Source: Marinomonas profundimaris
GTDB lineage: Bacteria > Pseudomonadota > Gammaproteobacteria > Pseudomonadales > Marinomonadaceae
Assembly: GCF_000508165.1 (NCBI RefSeq)
Contig: NZ_AYOZ01000056.1
Location: 124,001 to 188,000 of the forward strand
DNA length: 64,000 nt
Direction: 5' to 3'
The position numbers and the translations under genes are program-made. Positions 1-9,960 of the stretch are shown here, piece after piece. Within the stretch, counting starts at the first letter, position 1. Each line of letters starts with the position of its first letter. The notes under the pieces are model-generated. The model made no database searches. It saw only the letters and a list, made by a program, of their open reading frames with translations, and was not told the DNA's origin.

Positions 1-429
1 GCCTTTAATCGAAAAGAAGATCTAGAAGGGAAATGGGGCGTCACGGTGATAAACAACAGTTTCGGTCAAGAATTTGACCAATACGCCCAGCGTAACTTGA
101 ATATATTGGCCGTAGCGAGCTTGTCTCAAGCGCTGAAAATGTTGGCCGCCGATCGTGTGGATTATGTTCTGTATGAAAAAAATCCAGCGTATGCCTATGC
201 CACAATTCTGGACTTATCGGACGCGATTGTTCCAGTGTTGCCAGCGATTAGCAGTGAAGGCTTGTATTTGACCATGTCTAAAAAATCATCGTGCAATAAC
301 ACAGACATTAAGCGACGCATTGCGATTGCTTTGCAGGAAATGAAACAAGATGGTTTTACTGAAAAAGCACTGATCGATGGTGTGCAGGAATGGGGCGCTC
401 ACAGTCGCGAAGACACCACTCTAAAATAG
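1..429 (+). CDS. Periplasmic solute-binding protein, C-terminal part (SBP_bac_3-like), 5' truncated by window edge
   Basis: The reading frame is open from base 1, so the gene begins before the window; 142 codons are visible. The protein resembles the last third of family-3 extracellular solute-binding proteins: a beta strand (GVTVINN), a helix with an alternating pattern, the segment 'ALKMLAADRVDYVLYEKNPAYAYA' in which such proteins return to lobe 1, and a terminal helix with 'IAIALQEMKQDGFTEKAL'. In this family the protein captures amino acids or similar small solutes in the periplasm, or acts as a lone sensor-like protein. The ligand cannot be told from this fragment. The stop is followed by a strong hairpin shared with convergent glgA. 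Family assignment is moderately sure; function beyond binding is not. Confidence 0.65.
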   Translation, partial: AFNRKEDLEGKWGVTVINNSFGQEFDQYAQRNLNILAVASLSQALKMLAADRVDYVLYEKNPAYAYATILDLSDAIVPVLPAISSEGLYLTMSKKSSCNNTDIKRRIAIALQEMKQDGFTEKALIDGVQEWGAHSREDTTLK

Positions 430-432
430 GCA

Positions 433-468
433 ATAAGAGCGCACGATAAGGCTATCGTCCGCTCTTAT
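433..468. terminator. Bidirectional hairpin between solute-binding protein gene and glgA
   Basis: Arms ATAAGAGCG and CGCTCTTAT enclose a second stem ACGATA/TATCGT with loop AGGC, separated by a C/C mismatch. It lies between two convergent stop codons. The T-tracts are modest on both sides, so termination is likely but not certain. Confidence 0.6.
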
Positions 469-478
469 AGAAGGCGTT

Positions 479-1912
479 TTATTTATTCAGTAAAGATTGA
501 TACAGATTAATCCATTGGTCGGTTACGGCTTCCCAGCTGTGATCGTATTGCATCGCATTCATTTGCCTTTCTTGCCATCTCGTACCGTCATAAAAGTCGT
601 CCATACAGCGTTCCATTGCGGCACTTAAGTCCGCGGTGTCGGCTTCTTTAAAAACATAGCCATTGGGCTTTTTACCCTCTTCAAATACCGTATCTGCGAG
701 ACCGCCCGTTTGTCTGACGACGGGTAAGGTTCCATATTTTAGGGCATAAAGCTGAGTGAGTCCGCAGGGTTCAAAGCGCGATGGAATGAGCAGCGCATCG
801 ATACCAGCTTGGAGGCGATGGGAATAATCTTCAAAATACCCGATGCGAACGGACACTTGATCCGGATAGCTTTTTTGCAAGGTTAAATAGCCTGACTCAA
901 GGTCTTTATCCCCAGAACCAAGAACCACAAGTCGAGCGCCTTTTTCCAATAGAGCGGGCATTACGTTTAGAACAAGATCCAACCCTTTTTGTTCGGTTAA
1001 CCGGCTGACAACCCCAAATACTGGCTTGCTTAAATCTTCTGATAATCCATTCTCTTGTAGCAGTGCCAGTTTGTTTTCGCATTTTTGGCTCAGTGTTTCT
1101 AGGTTGTACTTGTGAGGGATAAGTGAGTCTATTTCGGGTGACCATTGTTCGTAATCAACGCCGTTTAAAATACCACTGAGTTTTTCTGTCATTGCTCTAA
1201 GGGTGCCGTCCAAACCGTCGCCATATTCCGGCGTTAAGATTTCTTGTGCATAGGTTGGGCTGACCGTCGTGATGGCATCGGCGTAAACCAATCCTGCTTT
1301 TAATCCGGAAAAACGGCCGTAAAATTCCATGCCATGCATGCTGAGCAGTTCTGGTGAGAGTAATGTATCGGCAAATTGATCCATGTCAAAACTACCGTTG
1401 TAACGTAAATTATGTACGGTCGTGACAATCGGGATGTGTGCAGTTTTCCAACTTTCCAAGTACGCGGCCGCAAAGCCCGTTTGCCAGTCATTCAAATGAA
1501 GTACATCCGCCTGCCAATCCATCAGTTCGCCATGCAAAGCTAATGTTGCTGTAGCCCATGATAGGGCGGCAAAGCGTAAGTGGTTATCGGGAAAATCTAT
1601 GCCGTTCTTATCGACATAAGGGCCGTCCTCACGTTCGTAGAGTGCTTGGCATTGTAGTAGCCAAATAGGCGTGTCATTCTCAGGAATATGCGTCTCAAGA
1701 AGGAGAAGGTCGCCCACGCCAAAAGGATTACCTAGGTTGATACTCTTTTGAATAGGCGCTACCTTTTCAAGTATGCCTTGATAAGCTGGCATGATGAGTT
1801 TGACGTCATGACCTTTTTTTCTCAAAGCAACAGGGAGTGCGCCAGCAACATCGGCCAGTCCACCAGTTTTTATTAGTGGGTAAATTTCGGAGGCTGCAAA
1901 CAGTATTTTCAT
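479..1912 (-). CDS. glgA: Glycogen synthase (ADP-glucose-dependent)
   Basis: GlgA transfers glucose from ADP-glucose to the growing alpha-1,4-glucan in the cytoplasm. The 477-residue length equals that of bacterial GT5 glycogen synthases. The N-terminal KTGGLADV motif (Lys15) is the ADP-glucose-binding site. The C-terminal GT-B lobe contains PSRFEPCGLTQLYALKYG followed by a second RQTGGLADTV, as in E. coli GlgA. The start is ATG with the canonical MKILFAASEIYPLIKTGG opening. It is divergent from glgC, which makes its substrate, across a 94-bp gap. No glgB, glgX or glgP is next to it, so the rest of the pathway must lie elsewhere. The identification is secure. Confidence 0.96.
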   Translation of the reverse strand: MKILFAASEIYPLIKTGGLADVAGALPVALRKKGHDVKLIMPAYQGILEKVAPIQKSINLGNPFGVGDLLLLETHIPENDTPIWLLQCQALYEREDGPYVDKNGIDFPDNHLRFAALSWATATLALHGELMDWQADVLHLNDWQTGFAAAYLESWKTAHIPIVTTVHNLRYNGSFDMDQFADTLLSPELLSMHGMEFYGRFSGLKAGLVYADAITTVSPTYAQEILTPEYGDGLDGTLRAMTEKLSGILNGVDYEQWSPEIDSLIPHKYNLETLSQKCENKLALLQENGLSEDLSKPVFGVVSRLTEQKGLDLVLNVMPALLEKGARLVVLGSGDKDLESGYLTLQKSYPDQVSVRIGYFEDYSHRLQAGIDALLIPSRFEPCGLTQLYALKYGTLPVVRQTGGLADTVFEEGKKPNGYVFKEADTADLSAAMERCMDDFYDGTRWQERQMNAMQYDHSWEAVTDQWINLYQSLLNK

Positions 1913-1926
1913 TCTTAGGCATCTTA

Positions 1927-1955
1927 TTGATTTGGAATAATGATCAGAGTATACC
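1927..1955 (+). promoter_or_regulatory. Possible sigma-70 promoter of glgC (divergent control region)
   Basis: TTGATT (1927-1932), a 17-bp spacer and TATACC (1950-1955). On the opposite strand the same bases read TATACT, so the -10 elements of glgA and glgC may overlap. This rests on consensus matching only. Confidence 0.3.
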
Positions 1956-2006
1956 TAAATGAAACTTCGAATTAGAGTGTGTTGATAATAATTTTAAGGG
2001 CATCAC

Positions 2007-3260
2007 ATGGATTTAAATACAGCGCGTATGAATACACTGTCTATTATTTTAGCGGGCGGACGTGGATCAAGGCTAAAGCAGTTGACGGATAATCGTTCCA
2101 AACCCGCCGTGCCAATCGCGGGGAAATATAAGATTATTGATTTTCCTCTCTCTAACTGCATCAACTCAGGCATGCGCCGCATTGCCGTTCTCACTCAGTA
2201 TCGATCTCATACCTTGAATCAACATGTACAACGAGGGTGGAATTTTCTGCGTTCCGACTTCAACGAATTTATTGAGTTGTGGCCCGCTCAGCAGCAAACA
2301 GGCAGCGATTGGTATCGCGGCACGGCGGATGCGGTTTTTCAAAACTTAAGCATGATTGATGGCTTAGACAGTGAATACATATTGATCCTTGCGGGCGATC
2401 ATGTGTACAAACAAGACTATAGCCTGATGCTTAAAGACCATATCGAAAGTGGTGCAGATGTTACCGTGGCTTGTATTGAAGTGCCGCTAAAAGAAGCGGA
2501 TCAGTTTGGCATTATGCACGTTGATGAAAACGATAATATTATCGCGTTTGAAGAAAAACCTTCGAACCCTCCGACGATGCCGGGCAATCCAGATGTGTCG
2601 CTTGCGAGCATGGGAATATATATATTCAATACCAAGTTTTTATCTGAAAACTTACGTTCTGACGCCAGTGATGATGCCTCTAGCCATGATTTTGGTAAAG
2701 ACTTGATTCCTTTTTTTGTTGGGCGCAGCAAAATTAAAGCCCACCACTTTTCACAAAGTGTGATCGCTAATACAAGTTATCCCGACACGCCGTATTGGCG
2801 TGATGTTGGTACATTGACTGCGTATTGGGAAGCGAATATGGATTTGACTCGTTTGACGCCAGAATTGGATTTATACGACGAAGACTGGCCAATTCGCACG
2901 ACTCAATATCAACGCCCGGCGGCGAAGTTTAATTACAATTACGAAGAGCGTATTGGAACGGCGCTGAACTCTGTTGTATCGGCAGGCTGTATTGTTTCTG
3001 GTTCCACTGTTGAGCAATCCATTCTATTCAATAATGTTAGAGTGAACTCTTATTCCCACGTTAATAAATCGGTTGTGTTGCCTCGCTGTGACATTGGGCG
3101 GCATTGTCGATTAACAAAAGTGGTGATCGATTCGGACTGCCACATTCCAGAAGGGACCGTGATTGGTGAAGATGCCGTTGCTGATGCTGCGCGTTTCTAC
3201 CGGAATTCCGATGGCATTACGTTGGTAACACAAGAGATGATAGAAGCCTTGTCTAAATAA
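2007..3260 (+). CDS. glgC: Glucose-1-phosphate adenylyltransferase (ADP-glucose pyrophosphorylase)
   Basis: GlgC makes ADP-glucose from ATP and glucose-1-phosphate, the committed and allosterically controlled step of glycogen synthesis. At 417 residues it is the usual bacterial size. Visible motifs are the nucleotide-binding LAGGRGSRL near residue 15, KPAVPIAGKYKIIDFPLSNC, the WYRGTADAV segment, the glucose-1-phosphate region FEEKP, and a C-terminal left-handed beta-helix-like tail (ILFNNVRVNSYSHV). Start chosen at ATG 2007 with AAGGG about 8 bases upstream; an in-frame ATG seven codons later is possible. It is divergent from glgA and followed by a clear terminator, so it is probably monocistronic. 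Confidence 0.96.
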   Translation: MDLNTARMNTLSIILAGGRGSRLKQLTDNRSKPAVPIAGKYKIIDFPLSNCINSGMRRIAVLTQYRSHTLNQHVQRGWNFLRSDFNEFIELWPAQQQTGSDWYRGTADAVFQNLSMIDGLDSEYILILAGDHVYKQDYSLMLKDHIESGADVTVACIEVPLKEADQFGIMHVDENDNIIAFEEKPSNPPTMPGNPDVSLASMGIYIFNTKFLSENLRSDASDDASSHDFGKDLIPFFVGRSKIKAHHFSQSVIANTSYPDTPYWRDVGTLTAYWEANMDLTRLTPELDLYDEDWPIRTTQYQRPAAKFNYNYEERIGTALNSVVSAGCIVSGSTVEQSILFNNVRVNSYSHVNKSVVLPRCDIGRHCRLTKVVIDSDCHIPEGTVIGEDAVADAARFYRNSDGITLVTQEMIEALSK

Positions 3261-3285
3261 GGGGAGATTGATTTTTGTGTCATAT

Positions 3286-3310
3286 AAACCGCTCAATTGA
3301 GCGGTTTTTT
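3286..3310 (+). terminator. Rho-independent terminator of glgC
   Basis: The perfect dyad AACCGCTCAATTGAGCGGTT is followed by a run of T, 26 bases after the glgC stop. Confidence 0.9.
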
Positions 3311-3621
3311 GTTTCTAATTAGAGAGGAAGTGCGTGATTGATGAATGAAGTGAGATGGTTTTTATTGGGCAATTGACTTGGTACGGCTTGAAAAAATACA
3401 AATTGATCGCATTAGTAGGGTTTGGAATTTTGAATTTATCATAGCGACTGGTTATCCCCGTAACCTGTGGATAACCCTATTAGTGAATCTATGATAACTC
3501 ACGCTAAGCCAGTCAAACAGCTGCTTTGCTCATGGGTGTTCATTTCTTCTGCAGTCGTTGGTTTGGCGTACTTTATTTAGTAAGTGTGGTTCATTTTTTG
3601 ACCCACCTAAGAGGCAATATT
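3311..3621. other. Intergenic region with nested inverted repeats and a perfect DnaA box
   Basis: This 311-bp gap has no credible gene. It holds two concentric dyads: outer TTATCATAG (3436-3444) with CTATGATAA (3489-3497), inner GGTTATCC (3450-3457) with GGATAACC (3469-3476). The right inner arm lies in TGTGGATAA (3466-3474), the exact complement of the DnaA box TTATCCACA. GACTGG (3446-3451) also pairs with CCAGTC (3509-3514). I looked for an FMN riboswitch ahead of the riboflavin gene and saw none of its conserved blocks. Confidence 0.55.
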
Positions 3622-4254
3622 ATGTTTACAGGCATTGTTCAAGGCATCGCGACGGTTCAGAGTACGAATCAAATTGGGCACAATAAGCGTTTGGAAGTGA
3701 TTTTTCCTGCAGGTGTGATGTTGGGTCAGCAACTTGGCGCCAGTGTTGCTATTAATGGCGTTTGTTTGACGGTGGCTGAAATAGGTCATGATGTACTGAC
3801 GTTTGATGTGATTGATACCACTTTAGCATTGACCAATATTGGTGTGCTGCAAGCAGGCGACAGGGTTAACTTTGAACGCGCTGCGAAAATGGGTGATGAG
3901 GTTGGTGGTCACATCATGTCAGGTCATATCATGACGTCTGTGGCGGTTTCTCGAGTCGAAAAAAATGGAGAAAGTGTCCATATCCGTTTTACAACAGACC
4001 GCCAAAATGAAGTCGATGCTCGACGTTACTTGTTTAACAAAGGCTATGTTGGATTAAATGGTTCGAGTTTGACGATCAGCGACATTGGCAATGATTGGTT
4101 AGAGGTTTCTTTGATTCCAGAAACGCTTCGATTAACCACGTTTGGCGCCATTTCTGTAGGAGACAGAGTAAATCTTGAAATCGACTCTCATACTCAGGCT
4201 ACTGTAGATACAGTCGAACGTATTCTTAAAGAGAAAGGCATCGTCTTACCTTAG
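3622..4254 (+). CDS. ribC: Riboflavin synthase, alpha chain
   Basis: This enzyme dismutates two molecules of 6,7-dimethyl-8-ribityllumazine into riboflavin and a pyrimidine, the last step of riboflavin synthesis. The 210 residues form the typical duplicated lumazine-binding barrels: MFTGIVQGIA opens the first, and the second begins around residue 100 after GGHIMSGHI. The open frame extends upstream to 3526, but ATG 3622 gives the universally conserved MFTGI start and has GAGG about 8 bases upstream, so it is preferred. The gene stands alone here, away from ribBA/ribH. It is called ribC in E. coli and Pseudomonas and ribE in some other naming schemes. Confidence 0.95.
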   Translation: MFTGIVQGIATVQSTNQIGHNKRLEVIFPAGVMLGQQLGASVAINGVCLTVAEIGHDVLTFDVIDTTLALTNIGVLQAGDRVNFERAAKMGDEVGGHIMSGHIMTSVAVSRVEKNGESVHIRFTTDRQNEVDARRYLFNKGYVGLNGSSLTISDIGNDWLEVSLIPETLRLTTFGAISVGDRVNLEIDSHTQATVDTVERILKEKGIVLP

Positions 4255-4521
4255 CGATCATTGCGGCTTGTTTTTAAAATAGTCCGTTCGTGGTTTATGG
4301 GCTCTCACATTGTTGATCTTTGAAATAAATGGAGTCCTTGCTCGATTTTCGGTAGAATGCTCGCCAATTTCTATCCTGAAAACTTGTCGATAACTCTTTT
4401 CATTAAGTCAGCATCATGGTGCGACCTAATTTATGTAACATTTGCAGTGAAAAATGTGCATATCTGACCGATTTATCAACAGGTAATCATCCAAGTATCG
4501 CTTTTAAAGTGTGAGTAAATA
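4255..4521. other. Intergenic region upstream of lepA
   Basis: No gene seen. Two DnaA-box-like 9-mers, each one base off the consensus, are present: TGTCGATAA (4385-4393, minus orientation) and TTATCAACA (4473-4481). A short dyad ACATTT/AAATGT lies near 4440-4457. The lepA promoter must be here, but no clear -35/-10 pair stands out. Confidence 0.35.
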
Positions 4522-6327
<1,806 letters not shown>

Positions 6328-6375
6328 CCAGATAATCAACCGGTGCCGATGTGCACCTTGATGGAGAAATGAAGT

Positions 6376-7200
6376 ATGGGTTTTGATTTCGAATTGATAC
6401 TGGCCATTGCGTTTTTAGTGACGGGTATCTTCTGGGTTTACGACCGTATTGTGTATTTGCCAAAGCGAAAAGTGGTGTTGGCAAACATGGCGCCGGAAAC
6501 TCGTAGTGCGGTAAACAAAGAGGCACAACAACGTTTAGCCGACACACCGAGACTGGTTGTGGAAGTGAAATCGTACTTTATTATCATTGCGGTTATCTTT
6601 GGTCTTCGCTCGTTTGTCGTTGAACCTTTTCAGATTCCATCAGGTTCCATGTTGCCGACGCTAAAAATTGGCGATTTTATTCTGGTTAATAAGTTTGACT
6701 ACGGTCTTCGTTTACCGGTTTTAAACACCACTATTATTCCAACCACGGAGCCAAAACGCGGCGATGTGGTTGTTTTCAAATATCCTCTGGATCCTAGTCT
6801 AAACTACATTAAGCGTTTGGTTGGTCTTCCTGGCGATAAGGTGAGTTATCACAATAAAGAGTTAACGGTAAATGGCGAGCAAGTCAGCAAAGAGTTTTTG
6901 GCAAAACTGCCTATATCTTTGAATCCTAATCAGGAGCCGGTGGAACTTTTTAATGAAAATTTAAATGGTGTTCAGCACGACATCTATAACAGTTTCCGTT
7001 TCACGCCACATGAAGGGGATTGGGTCGTGCCAAAAGGGCATTATTTTGTGATGGGCGATAATCGCGACAACAGCGCTGATAGTCGTTTCTGGGGATTTGT
7101 ACCAGATGAAAATATGAAAGGTCGCGCTTTTTATGTGTGGCTGCATTGGGATGAGTTTTTCAGTATCCCAAGTTTTAAAAATAACGGTTTGATTGAATAA
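6376..7200 (+). CDS. lepB: Signal peptidase I
   Basis: LepB is an inner-membrane serine protease that removes signal peptides from exported proteins. It is 274 residues, shorter than E. coli (324). An N-terminal hydrophobic segment lies at about residues 7-22 and a second at 67-77. The catalytic pair is Ser91 in PSGSMLPTL and Lys146 in LNYIKRLVGLPGD, the Ser/Lys dyad of the family. The conserved box MGDNRDNSADSR lies near residue 230. It starts 48 bases after lepA and precedes rnc by 18 bases, so it is probably one transcript with both. Confidence 0.96.
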   Translation: MGFDFELILAIAFLVTGIFWVYDRIVYLPKRKVVLANMAPETRSAVNKEAQQRLADTPRLVVEVKSYFIIIAVIFGLRSFVVEPFQIPSGSMLPTLKIGDFILVNKFDYGLRLPVLNTTIIPTTEPKRGDVVVFKYPLDPSLNYIKRLVGLPGDKVSYHNKELTVNGEQVSKEFLAKLPISLNPNQEPVELFNENLNGVQHDIYNSFRFTPHEGDWVVPKGHYFVMGDNRDNSADSRFWGFVPDENMKGRAFYVWLHWDEFFSIPSFKNNGLIE

Positions 7201-7218
7201 GTATTTTTTGGAGAAATT

Positions 7219-7902
7219 TTGAGTTCATCGTATCAGAAGCTGAGTCGGCGAATAGGTTACTTTTTTGCTGACCTTGGACTGCTTGAACTGGCGCTAACGC
7301 ACCGTAGTTTTGGTGGGAAAAACAATGAGCGCCTTGAGTTTTTGGGTGACTCTATCCTTAACTATGTGATTGCGGAAGACCTTTTTCATCGTTTTCCGAA
7401 AGCCAAAGAAGGCGAGTTAAGTCGTCTTCGTGCGTCGTTAGTAAAAGGCGACACGCTGGCGGAACTGGCAAGGGAATTCCAATTAGGGGACTACCTTAAG
7501 TTGGGTGCTGGAGAGTTAAAAAGTGGTGGTTTTAGACGCGATTCTATTTTAGCCGATACCGTAGAAGGTATTATCGGTGCTATGTATTTAGACGCGGGCA
7601 TGGATGTGTGTCGTCAGCATATTTTAGAATGGTATAAGTCTCGTTTGGATGCGACTTCGTTAAAGGTTGTTACGAAAGATTCAAAAACATTGTTGCAAGA
7701 ATACCTTCAAGCTCGCAAGCATGCGCTGCCTCAATACGATGTGGTGAATATTGTGGGTGAGCCTCACGATCAAACCTTCTTTGTTCATTGCTTTATTGAG
7801 CTGAGTGAAGACGCCATTGAAGGTAAAGGCAATAGCCGCCGAATCGCAGAGCAAAATGCTGCTGCGAAAGCATTGAAAAAACTGGAAAAGAAAAATGTCT
7901 GA
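7219..7902 (+). CDS. rnc: Ribonuclease III
   Basis: RNase III cleaves double-stranded RNA in rRNA maturation and mRNA turnover. The 227 residues hold the endonuclease domain with the signature [13 protein letters not shown] (acidic metal ligands) in the first third and a C-terminal double-stranded RNA-binding domain ending in [22 protein letters not shown]. The start is TTG 7219 with GGAG a few bases upstream; no ATG lies near the conserved N terminus. It overlaps era by 8 bases, so the two are translationally coupled as in E. coli. Confidence 0.96.
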   Translation: MSSSYQKLSRRIGYFFADLGLLELALTHRSFGGKNNERLEFLGDSILNYVIAEDLFHRFPKAKEGELSRLRASLVKGDTLAELAREFQLGDYLKLGAGELKSGGFRRDSILADTVEGIIGAMYLDAGMDVCRQHILEWYKSRLDATSLKVVTKDSKTLLQEYLQARKHALPQYDVVNIVGEPHDQTFFVHCFIELSEDAIEGKGNSRRIAEQNAAAKALKKLEKKNV

Positions 7903-8803
7903 CGTTGAAGTTGAAATCACGCACTGTGGCTATATTGCCATTGTTGGTCGTCCAAACGTGGGCAAATCGACGCTGCTTAATCACATCTTGGGGCAAAAGC
8001 TATCCATTACTTCACGTAAGCCTCAGACCACGCGCGACCAGATTCTTGGTGTGAAAACCGAAGGACATGTTCAGGCAATTTATGTTGATACTCCTGGTTT
8101 GCATTTGGGAGAGACGAAAGCCATTAACCGTATTATGAACAAAACGGCAGCGGCGGCATTAAAAGACGTTGATGTGGTGTTGTTTGTGATTGATGCAGAC
8201 CGTTGGACGGAAGAAGACGAATCGGTTCTTCAAAAAGTGAAGCACGCACGCTGCCCAGTGATTTTGGTCGTGAACAAAGTCGACCAGCTAGATCAAAAAG
8301 AAGACCTATTGCCCCGTCTTGCTAATTTATCTGATCGTATGAACTTCGCTCAGATTGTGCCGATTTCTGCATTACGTAATAACAATTTGGACAGACTTGA
8401 GCGTTTGGTTGAAAGCTATATTCCGGAAGGAACACAGTTTTACCCAGAAGACCAAATTACCAATCGCAGCTCTCGTTTTCTAGCGGCTGAAATTGTGCGT
8501 GAAAAAATCACTCGTCAGCTTGGTCAAGAAGTGCCTTATGAAGTGGCGGTGCAGATCGAAGAGTTTGTCTATGACGAGTCTGCTATTCATATTAGTGCGC
8601 TCATCTTAGTCGAACGTAATGGTCAAAAACGCATTATTATCGGTGAACGTGGCGATAAAATTAAACTTATCGGCAAAGAAGCGCGTATTGATATGGAGAA
8701 CCTATTTCAACATAAAGTGATGTTGAACCTCTGGATCAAGGTGCGCTCAGGTTGGTCCGATGATGAGCGTGCGCTGGCCAGTTTAGGCTATCAGGAAGAA
8801 TAA
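7895..8803 (+). CDS. era: GTPase Era, 30S subunit assembly factor
   Basis: Era binds the 3' end of 16S rRNA and helps mature the 30S subunit. The 302 residues contain G1 [10 protein letters not shown]3 DTPGLH, G4 NKVDQL, and a C-terminal KH domain whose core is around [20 protein letters not shown]. The ATG lies inside the 3' end of rnc (8-base overlap), and recO follows after 5 bases, so rnc-era-recO form a tight operon. Confidence 0.97.
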   Translation: MSDVEVEITHCGYIAIVGRPNVGKSTLLNHILGQKLSITSRKPQTTRDQILGVKTEGHVQAIYVDTPGLHLGETKAINRIMNKTAAAALKDVDVVLFVIDADRWTEEDESVLQKVKHARCPVILVVNKVDQLDQKEDLLPRLANLSDRMNFAQIVPISALRNNNLDRLERLVESYIPEGTQFYPEDQITNRSSRFLAAEIVREKITRQLGQEVPYEVAVQIEEFVYDESAIHISALILVERNGQKRIIIGERGDKIKLIGKEARIDMENLFQHKVMLNLWIKVRSGWSDDERALASLGYQEE

Positions 8804-8808
8804 TTTCG

Positions 8809-9546
8809 ATGCGCGTCTCGGCGTATGTTATTCATACTCGCCCTTTTCAGGACGGTAAAATCTTGCTCGATTTGCTAACACTCGAGCATGGTTTGATACG
8901 GGGAGTATGGCGATTGCCAAAAAAAGAGGCTCGGGTGATACCTGGGCCTTTTTTGTGTTACGAAATAGAGTTTGTTGGGCGCAGTGATTTAAAAACAGTG
9001 AAAAGCCTGGAATCGGTGAAGTCCGCCGATTCATTAGAAGGCTTGCCTTTGTATGCGGCTTTCTATGCTCATGAGCTGCTTGAAAAATTGTTACCCACCA
9101 ATCTACCCTTACCTGATGTTTTTACCTTATATAAGTGGCTCATTGAGAGTTTGTACTCTGGGGCGCCGATTGCTCCTTTATTAAGACGTTTTGAGGTGGG
9201 TTTATTTTCGGAACTCGGTGTGGGAATCAATATGGTCTCCACTGGGCGAGGAGAATCGGTTGAACCTCGTCAGCTTTATCAGTTTCATTATAAGTTTGGT
9301 TTACGGCCTTATTACGGTGAAACACCGAAACAAATGCCGATGTTGTTTGTCGAGGGTGGAGTCGCTCTGGATTACCATGCGGGCAAATGGATGGATAAGC
9401 AGGTGTTGAGCTTAGCGAAAGAATTGCATCGTAACTGGTTAGACAGTCTGTTAAATGGCAAGCCAGTGGTGTCTCGACGGTTATTACCAAAACAGCCTTT
9501 TCAAGGTGAACGACATTTAGGTGTGCCCATTTTTCGGGCTTTGTGA
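8809..9546 (+). CDS. recO: DNA repair protein RecO
   Basis: RecO works with RecF and RecR to load RecA on single-stranded gaps. The 245 residues begin with the family's OB-fold opening (AYVIHTRPFQDGKILLDLLTLEHG) and continue into the helical C-terminal region. It sits immediately after era, the standard position. pdxJ, which usually follows recO in gammaproteobacteria, is absent; acpS comes next after 27 bases. Confidence 0.92.
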   Translation: MRVSAYVIHTRPFQDGKILLDLLTLEHGLIRGVWRLPKKEARVIPGPFLCYEIEFVGRSDLKTVKSLESVKSADSLEGLPLYAAFYAHELLEKLLPTNLPLPDVFTLYKWLIESLYSGAPIAPLLRRFEVGLFSELGVGINMVSTGRGESVEPRQLYQFHYKFGLRPYYGETPKQMPMLFVEGGVALDYHAGKWMDKQVLSLAKELHRNWLDSLLNGKPVVSRRLLPKQPFQGERHLGVPIFRAL

Positions 9547-9573
9547 TGATTAGGTTATGTTAAGGAGTGATTT

Positions 9574-9960
9574 TTGATTATTGGTGTTGGTACAGATTTG
9601 GTTGATATCGCTCGTATAGCACAGTCAATTGAACGTTTAGGTGAACGCTTTATTGATCGAATTTTAACGGCAGACGAAAAGCAACGCTGGTCTGAAATTA
9701 GTAACCTTGAAAAGGCGAATGCTTTTGTTGCTAAGCGTTTTGCGGCCAAAGAAGCTGCTGTAAAAGCGTTGGGAACAGGCATCGGCTCGGGCGTTAGTTT
9801 TCAGCACTTTAGTGTGAGTAATTTATCAACGGGCCAGCCTGTGTTGACAGTCGACGCTATTATAACGGCGCGTTACGACTTTCCTATTTCATGGCATTTA
9901 AGTTTGACGGATGAAAAAGCCTACGCTCAGGCTTTTGTGGTGCTTGAATCTAAAGGTTGA
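9574..9960 (+). CDS. acpS: Holo-[acyl-carrier-protein] synthase
   Basis: AcpS transfers 4'-phosphopantetheine from CoA to a serine of apo-ACP, enabling fatty-acid synthesis. The 128 residues have the two family motifs: IIGVGTDLVDIARI with the metal-binding Asp at the N terminus, and AKRFAAKEAAVKALGTG around residues 52-68. Start is TTG 9574, preceded by AAGGAG about 8 bases upstream. Its last 34 bases overlap the 3' end of the opposite-strand barA-like gene. Confidence 0.95.
   Translation: MIIGVGTDLVDIARIAQSIERLGERFIDRILTADEKQRWSEISNLEKANAFVAKRFAAKEAAVKALGTGIGSGVSFQHFSVSNLSTGQPVLTVDAIITARYDFPISWHLSLTDEKAYAQAFVVLESKG

Noticed and set aside
3311-3621. FMN riboswitch ahead of riboflavin synthase
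   Set aside because: The conserved RFN blocks are not present; the region holds dyads and a DnaA box instead.
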